Part shown: positions 55,392 through 60,210 of the stretch, piece after piece
Layout of the letters: each line of letters starts with the position of its first letter
Numbering within the stretch: position 1 is the first letter of the stretch
From: Enterococcus lactis
GTDB taxonomy: Bacteria; Bacillota; Bacilli; Lactobacillales; Enterococcaceae
Direction: 5' to 3'
Assembly: GCF_015751045.1 (NCBI RefSeq)
Contig: NZ_BNJW01000020.1
Location: 1-60,210 of the forward strand
Length of the DNA stretch: 60,210 bases
Notes under the pieces: generated by a model
Databases searched by the model: none
The model's input: the letters and a program-made list of their open reading frames with translations, nothing else
What the model was told of the DNA's origin: nothing
Made by a program: the position numbers and the translations under genes

Positions 55392-56971
55392 TACATCAAA
55401 CTTTTTAATTTTACATTAGGATATTTATCCGCAAACCACCGTTCTGCGAATTGGTTTTCAAATAAGAACAACGGCTGATCAAAACGATCACGCGCTAAGA
55501 TATTACGGCTTGAACTCATCTTCTCATCCAAATCTTCCGGATCAATCCAGCGAGCAATTTTGTGCCCCATCGGAGACATGATGACTTCTGCATTGTACTC
55601 ATTTAACATACGATATTGGAATACTTCGAATTGCAGCTGACCAACAGCCCCAATGATATATTCTTCCGTTAGATATGTTTTATAAAGCTGAATCGCTCCT
55701 TCTTGAACCAATTGATAGATTCCTTTATGGAAGGATTTTTGTTTCATGACATTTTTAGCAGTCACTTTCATGAACAGCTCTGGAGTAAATGAAGGAAGTT
55801 CTTCATAAGCAACTTTTAGTTTGCCTTCGAACAATGTATCCCCAATCTGATAATTACCAGTATCATATACACCGATAATATCACCTGCTACTGCTTTTTC
55901 GACATTCTCTCTCGAATCTGCCATAAATTGCGTAACATTGCTTAATTTCAATTTTTTATTTGTACGTTCTAACCAGACATCCATTCCTCGCTCGAATGTT
56001 CCAGAACAGATTCGGACAAAAGCGATTCGGTCACGATGGGCTGGGTTCATATTTGCTTGTATCTTGAATACGAAACCTGAAAATTCTTCTTCATAAGGGC
56101 TTACCATCTGATCATCTTGTGTTTTATGCCCATAAGGAGCTGGTGCTAATTCAACGAAAGTTTCTAAAAAAGTCTGTACACCGAAATTAGTTAATGCAGA
56201 ACCAAAAAATACTGGTGTCTGATCGCCACGAGCAATTTTTTCTTGATTAAATGCATCTCCAGCTTCTTTAAGTAGTTCTACTTCTTCTAAAACTTGTTCA
56301 TATAAGGAATTTTCAGTTAAAGGATGATTATCAGGAAGCAGACCATCTTCATCCAATTCTACTAAACGTTCTCCTTGATAATTTTCCGGACGATAAAACT
56401 CTACACGATTATGGTAAATATCATAAAGACCTTCTAAACCTTTTCCCATACCAATTGGCCAATTCATCGGATAAGACTCGATATCTAACAACTCTTCTAA
56501 TTCTTCTAACAGTTCTAATGGTTCGCGACCATCACGATCTAGTTTGTTGATAAAAGTAAAAATCGGGATGCCACGTTTTTTAACCACTTGAAACAATTTC
56601 TTTGTCTGTGCTTCGATCCCTTTGGCACTGTCGATTACCATGACCGCACTATCCACGGCCATCAAAGTACGGTAAGTATCTTCAGAAAAATCTTCATGTC
56701 CTGGCGTGTCCAAGATATTTACTCGTTTTCCTTGATAATCAAACTGCATAACAGAACTAGTGACAGATATTCCACGTTGTTTCTCGATTTCCATCCAGTC
56801 TGATTTGGCAAAATTACCTGTTTTCTTTCCTTTTACAGTTCCAGCTTGACGGATAGCTCCACCAAACAATAGTAATTGTTCTGTAATCGTTGTTTTCCCC
56901 GCATCCGGATGGGAAATGATCGCAAATGTTCTGCGATTGTCCACTTGCTGCTTTAATTCTGGATTATTCAT
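55391..56971 (-). CDS. prfC: Peptide chain release factor 3
   Basis: GTPase that removes RF1/RF2 from the ribosome after termination, 526 residues. The G1 motif is SHPDAGKTT near 20-28, G3 is DTPGHEDF and G4 is [10 protein letters not shown]3-specific segments include [20 protein letters not shown] and the C-terminal [13 protein letters not shown]. The gene is flanked on both sides by direct copies of the intergenic repeat. Confidence 0.98.
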   Translation of the reverse strand: MNNPELKQQVDNRRTFAIISHPDAGKTTITEQLLLFGGAIRQAGTVKGKKTGNFAKSDWMEIEKQRGISVTSSVMQFDYQGKRVNILDTPGHEDFSEDTYRTLMAVDSAVMVIDSAKGIEAQTKKLFQVVKKRGIPIFTFINKLDRDGREPLELLEELEELLDIESYPMNWPIGMGKGLEGLYDIYHNRVEFYRPENYQGERLVELDEDGLLPDNHPLTENSLYEQVLEEVELLKEAGDAFNQEKIARGDQTPVFFGSALTNFGVQTFLETFVELAPAPYGHKTQDDQMVSPYEEEFSGFVFKIQANMNPAHRDRIAFVRICSGTFERGMDVWLERTNKKLKLSNVTQFMADSRENVEKAVAGDIIGVYDTGNYQIGDTLFEGKLKVAYEELPSFTPELFMKVTAKNVMKQKSFHKGIYQLVQEGAIQLYKTYLTEEYIIGAVGQLQFEVFQYRMLNEYNAEVIMSPMGHKIARWIDPEDLDEKMSSSRNILARDRFDQPLFLFENQFAERWFADKYPNVKLKSLM

Positions 56972-57053
56972 AACCTAACTCCATTTCTTCCATTCAATTA
57001 TTTATCTTTTTCTAGACAGATTGTCTGTTCTCTTAAGGAAAGACAATTTCATA

Positions 57054-57212
57054 TAGGGCTGTGACAAAAGCCGTGTCGCCGTCCCTTTTTCCGAGTAAAC
57101 GGTGTTTAAAAGCTTGCATCGGTAATAATCCCCACCAACCCAAAAACAGGAGAAGCTGTTTTTGCTTGGCTGTTATTATTACTTGATACAGGACAGCTTT
57201 TTTACAACCTCT
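57054..57212 (-). repeat. Intergenic hairpin repeat, copy C, in the prfC leader
   Basis: Left end AGGGCTGTGACAAAAG (57054-57069), then TAAACGGTGTTTAAAAGC (57096-57113), TCGGTAATAAT (57119-57129), a CAAAAACAG/CTGTTTTTG hairpin at 57151-57174, TTATTACTTGA (57176-57186), and right end ACAACCTCT (57204-57212). The ends are roughly complementary. Between it and prfC there are about 80 bases. Confidence 0.75.
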
Positions 57213-57233
57213 GTTAACTACTACAACTGAATC

Positions 57234-57261
57234 AGTATAGCATGGATTCAGCGAATGAAAA
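57234..57261 (-). promoter_or_regulatory. Probable prfC promoter upstream of repeat C
   Basis: The minus strand has TTTTCA (complement of 57256-57261), a 16-base spacer ending TGC, and TATACT (complement of 57234-57239), an extended -10. A transcript from here would contain repeat C before reaching prfC. Confidence 0.6.
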
Positions 57262-57304
57262 AGCCACCAAATCATAAGAGTCAAATATTTTTGTCAGCTG
57301 ACTA

Positions 57305-57352
57305 AAGAAAAGACATGTTGCTTGTTTATTCAAGCAACACGTCTTTCTTTTA
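57305..57352 (-). terminator. Terminator of the CNNM-family gene
   Basis: AAAGACGTGTTGCTTG pairs with CAAGCAACATGTCTTT on the minus strand around AATAAA, then a T-rich tail. It lies just past the stop at 57368. Confidence 0.9.
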
Positions 57353-57367
57353 TAACCAAGTTTCCAA

Positions 57368-58744
57368 TTATCTTCTTGGTTCGTCATCTTCGAATTCTTT
57401 TCTGAAGTATCTGCGTTCTTCTTCAGGTTCCGCTTCTGTTTCTTCCGGATCATGAAAAATGACACGGATTTTAAGGATTCGAGAACCTTCCATTTCTTCA
57501 GAAACCAGCGTAATATTATCGACATCAAACGATAACTTTTCTCCTTCATCCGGAATCATGCCTAATGCTGTAATCAAATAACCAGCCATCGTGTCTACAT
57601 CACTCATATGCAAATCACTGTCAAAAGCTTCATTGAATTCATCAATCAGCATTCGTCCTTGGATAATATATTCGTGTTCATCGATTTTTTCATAAAGATT
57701 CTCAACTTCATCTGATTCATCATCGATTTCTCCGACGATTTCTTCTAAAAGATCTTCTAATGTTGCTAAACCAACGACACCGCCATATTCATCCAATAAA
57801 ATAGCCATTTGATTCTGTGTCTTTTTCATTTCATATAATAGATCATCAATAAAGACCGTTTCAGGAACGAATAAAGGCTCCTGCATGATTTTTTTGATAT
57901 CTAAATGATCAAAGCCAAATTTATGGGCTGCTTTTAGTAAATTCTTTGTATGAAGGATTCCAACTACCTTATCTTTGTCCTCATTATAGACAGGAATTCT
58001 TGAATAGTTTTCCGATAAAACTTCATTCACATTTTCTTCCACAGTGTCATTGATATCAATCATAAATGCATCCGTTCGTGGGACCATTACTTCTCGGGCA
58101 ACTTTCGTATCAAGAGAAAAAACCCCTTGGAGCATTTCCAATTCTTCGTTGTTCAATACGCCTTCGTTTTCAAGCATATAACGCATTTCATCTCTGGTCA
58201 TTTTTGAATCTTCATCATCAAAGGTCATCGGTGTGATACGTGCCAACAAACTTGTGGAAGCAGAAAGCAACCAGACAAAGGGCTTAGCTACTACGCCGAT
58301 CAAGCGTATCAGCCCTGAAGTGAACTTTGCGACTTCTTCTGATTTATTTAAAGCAATACGTTTAGGGTACAATTCTCCAAAAACAATCGATACATAGGTC
58401 AAAATAGCCAGCACAATGATATTTGCAATATTTTTTGCTGCTGTACCGCCACCTAATACCGGAGCTAACCGTTCCGATAAAGTATTCGCTAGTGACGCAC
58501 CAGACAAAATGTTGACCAAAGTGATTCCTACTTGGATTGTCGATAGGAAATTATTTGGATTCTGCAATATTTTTAAAAGCTTTTGAGATTTCACATCTCC
58601 TTCATCAGCTTTTTGCTCGATTCGATTCTTATTGATCGAAACAACAGCAATTTCGGAAGCTGCTAAAAAAGCATTGATCAATGTCAAAACGATCAATAAT
58701 AAAATCTGCGCTAACAGCGACTGACTCTCAGGGTCAGCATTCAT
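57368..58744 (-). CDS. CNNM/CorC-family membrane protein with CBS domains
   Basis: Member of the hemolysin C / CNNM family linked to divalent cation, especially magnesium, transport. The 458-residue protein has a DUF21 membrane domain with about four helices (1-190, including NAFLAASEIAVVS, GELYPKRIAL). A CBS pair follows at about 205-330 (REVMVPRTDAFMID, SRIPVYNEDKDKVVGI, DEYGGVVGLATLEDLLEEIVGEI). A CorC_HlyC domain ends the core near 350-430. The acidic C-terminal tail (EEERRYFRKEFEDDEPRR) is short. Haemolytic activity should not be inferred from the old name. Confidence 0.9.
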   Translation of the reverse strand: MNADPESQSLLAQILLLIVLTLINAFLAASEIAVVSINKNRIEQKADEGDVKSQKLLKILQNPNNFLSTIQVGITLVNILSGASLANTLSERLAPVLGGGTAAKNIANIIVLAILTYVSIVFGELYPKRIALNKSEEVAKFTSGLIRLIGVVAKPFVWLLSASTSLLARITPMTFDDEDSKMTRDEMRYMLENEGVLNNEELEMLQGVFSLDTKVAREVMVPRTDAFMIDINDTVEENVNEVLSENYSRIPVYNEDKDKVVGILHTKNLLKAAHKFGFDHLDIKKIMQEPLFVPETVFIDDLLYEMKKTQNQMAILLDEYGGVVGLATLEDLLEEIVGEIDDESDEVENLYEKIDEHEYIIQGRMLIDEFNEAFDSDLHMSDVDTMAGYLITALGMIPDEGEKLSFDVDNITLVSEEMEGSRILKIRVIFHDPEETEAEPEEERRYFRKEFEDDEPRR

Positions 58745-58785
58745 AATCGCATTCTCTCCTTATAAAATTAATTTTTAGTTTACGA

Positions 58786-58817
58786 TAGAAAAAAACGTGG
58801 CACTATAGCCACGTTAA
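58786..58817 (-). terminator. Terminator of the AI-2E-family gene
   Basis: AACGTGGC pairs with GCCACGTT around a short loop and is followed on the minus strand by TTTTTTTC. Confidence 0.88.
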
Positions 58818-58871
58818 AATGGTATCACAAAGCAATTTTCTTTGCAATAAAAACAAGTGTACTAAAACTAT

Positions 58872-59990
58872 CTACGAGGTCGTAGCAATTTTTTTCTTGT
58901 TTTCATTTTGTTTATCTTCCTTGATGATTTTGATTATATAGGAAATGATTGTCTTGCAGATTGCATAAAAAGGAACACCTAAGAAGATACCAAGCAATCC
59001 GGCAATGTTTCCTGCTACTAGAAGGACGATAATAATCGTTAATGGATGGATCTTCAGTGATTTCCCAATTACATTCGGATAAATGATGTTTCCATCTAAC
59101 TGTTGGACGATTAGTACAACTAAACAACAAAGTAATGCTTTTATCGGATCGTTGAAGATCGTCACTAAAAATGCAGGTGCTAGCCCTAGATAAGGTCCTA
59201 AATATGGTATCAGGTTCGTCAATCCTGCAATGACCCCAAACAAGAAAGCATAATCTACACCGATGATCATATATCCTAAAAATGTAAAAGTGCCGACGAA
59301 TAGACATTCAATTGCTTGTCCACTAATATAATTAGCTAATGTTTTATTCAGCTGTCCCAATAATTCCACAATTTGATTTCTTCTTTTCTCTGGGAAAAAC
59401 TGTTGGATGTTTGGCACTAGTTTTTCGCCATCTTTCAACATATAGAACAAGATGAAGGGTGCCGTAATGATCACTACGGTTGCCGAAGCAATCGTTCCAA
59501 CGATCGAACCTAAACTGTTGGAAACGCCACTAAGGAATTGTTGGATGATCGTCCCGTAAGAAATATCTAATTGTTCAAAATATTTATTGATATCAACTTC
59601 CTTGAACACAGGCAATTCGGCAACCTCTTTTAACCAATTTTCGACCTGTTTGATAAAATCAGGCATATTGGATGCCAATGAGGAAATTTGCTGTACTAGA
59701 CTTGGAATGACACTGAGTAAAATCCAAATAATTGCTGCAACTAAAAGGAGCAGCACAATTGCGACAGCCCATATTCTTTTGATTTTTGCTTTCATCAGCA
59801 GCTTGACGATAGGATTCAGCAAATAGTAAAGAAAGCCTGCAATCAGTACGGGTGCAAATAACGTGGAAAAAAATGTCCCGATCGGTTCAAAAATAAAATT
59901 TATTTCTGATGAAATCATGATTAGTGCAGCTATGATCAATAATTCAAGCGACCAAAACATTAGTTTAGACTGTCTAAGTTTTTCAAACAA
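58872..59990 (-). CDS. AI-2E/PerM-family membrane protein
   Basis: Polytopic membrane protein of 372 residues with eight predicted helices, of the AI-2E transporter (PerM/YueF/YdbI) family. Proteins with this name have been linked to autoinducer-2 export in E. coli, but Gram-positive members include sodium/proton exchangers, so the substrate is open. Features include YLLNPIVKLL near 60-69, a cytosolic segment with FFPEKRRNQIVELL, GLTNLIPYLGPYLG, and LGIFLGVPFYAI near the C-terminus. The start is TTG at 59990, seven bases after AGGAGG; no ATG fits. Only 81 bases separate it from the IS30 remnant. Confidence 0.88.
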   Translation of the reverse strand: MFEKLRQSKLMFWSLELLIIAALIMISSEINFIFEPIGTFFSTLFAPVLIAGFLYYLLNPIVKLLMKAKIKRIWAVAIVLLLLVAAIIWILLSVIPSLVQQISSLASNMPDFIKQVENWLKEVAELPVFKEVDINKYFEQLDISYGTIIQQFLSGVSNSLGSIVGTIASATVVIITAPFILFYMLKDGEKLVPNIQQFFPEKRRNQIVELLGQLNKTLANYISGQAIECLFVGTFTFLGYMIIGVDYAFLFGVIAGLTNLIPYLGPYLGLAPAFLVTIFNDPIKALLCCLVVLIVQQLDGNIIYPNVIGKSLKIHPLTIIIVLLVAGNIAGLLGIFLGVPFYAICKTIISYIIKIIKEDKQNENKKKIATTS

Positions 59991-60071
59991 TAGATTTCCT
60001 CCTTTCTTTCTTCCTAGTATATATTATATTCGCTAAAAATTCTTTTATTCTTTTTTTATTTTTCTTAATTG

Positions 60072-60210
60072 TCAAATTAAGTTAGACAGATCATCAATAC
60101 TTACGTAACTCAAAAATACTTCCAAAGGTGTTCGATAATCCAGTGATTTTCTAGGAATATTATTTCGTTTAGATGCGACAGATTGAATAAAAAATTCATC
60201 TACTGAATTG
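60072..60210 (-). mobile_element. IS30-family transposase, C-terminal end
   Basis: The minus strand encodes NSVDEFFIQSVASKRNNIPR then KSLDYRTPLEVFLSYVSIDD and LSNLI before TGA (complement of 60072-60074). IPRKSLDYRTPLEVF is the terminal signature of IS30-type transposases, after the DDE catalytic region. The element enters from the right edge; its inverted repeat should lie around 60045-60090 but cannot be defined without the other end. Confidence 0.85.

Noticed and set aside
57033-57549. Two minus-strand frames between prfC and the CNNM-family gene
   Set aside because: They run through repeat copy C, a promoter and a terminator, and one is a shifted frame of the CNNM-family C-terminus.

Overview
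The window is core chromosome of a low-GC Gram-positive coccus, almost certainly an Enterococcus of the E. faecium group. Three things point there. The first bases are the complement of the 5' end of a 16S rRNA gene with the E. faecium-type V1 sequence. Gene content and order are those of enterococci (pfkA-pyk, an EtaRS/LisRK-type two-component pair, the fabT-fabH-acpP...accA operon, bgsA-bgsB glycolipid synthases, clpE beside a DUF1827 gene). Intergenic DNA is AT-rich, with textbook sigma-A promoters, strong Shine-Dalgarno sites and T-tailed hairpin terminators. Most genes lie on the minus strand, the same direction as the rRNA operon. I see no CRISPR array, prophage, plasmid gene or tRNA. 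The only mobile-element coding sequence is the 3' end of an IS30-type transposase at the right edge.

Layout. 1-770: start of an rRNA operon driven leftwards by three tandem promoters. 771-4572: histidine kinase, response regulator and 6-phosphogluconate dehydrogenase. 4742-5548: rpmF and yceD. 5734-6639: a LysR-type regulator. 6670-9490: pfkA-pyk glycolytic operon. 9658-12969: dnaE. 13199-17352: a small membrane protein, a drug-efflux-type MFS transporter, an NCS2 purine permease and a Cof-type HAD phosphatase. 17656-20963: a class B penicillin-binding protein and an RpiR-type regulator. 21185-23430: thrS with a T-box leader. 23464-28800: a tautomerase, a P1B-4 metal ATPase, HelD and an unrecognised 215-residue protein. 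28979-35520: yebC2, tmcAL and the conserved yqeG-yqeH-yhbY-nadD-yqeK-rsfS-methyltransferase cluster. 35748-44423: the type II fatty-acid operon. 44729-49329: a short UvrC-like nuclease, ykuJ, a 3-hydroxyisobutyrate-dehydrogenase-like enzyme and bgsB/bgsA. 49500-51493: ptsI/ptsH. 51970-55100: clpE, the DUF1827 gene and a Lys-rich small protein. 55391-59990: prfC, a CNNM/CBS protein and an AI-2E-type permease. 60072-60210: the transposase remnant.

How the genes fit together. pfkA-pyk, gnd and ptsHI carry central sugar uptake and catabolism. accABCD and fab genes make acyl chains under a FabT repressor whose operators are visible. bgsA/bgsB put sugars on diacylglycerol to make the lipoteichoic-acid anchor. 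rpmF, yceD, yqeH, yhbY, rsfS, prfC, yebC2 and thrS serve ribosome assembly and translation.

No clearly new enzymatic system is evident. The most unusual signals are: (1) a family of hairpin-forming intergenic repeats with complementary ends, in at least four places, two of them bracketing prfC; (2) an rsfS reading frame with no ATG, GTG or TTG at the expected start but a perfect ribosome-binding site before AUC/AUA codons; (3) a fab operon that lacks fabK, with a T-tailed hairpin where that gene sits in relatives; (4) a UvrC-like protein lacking the C-terminal nuclease half. All calls come from reading the sequence; no database search was possible.
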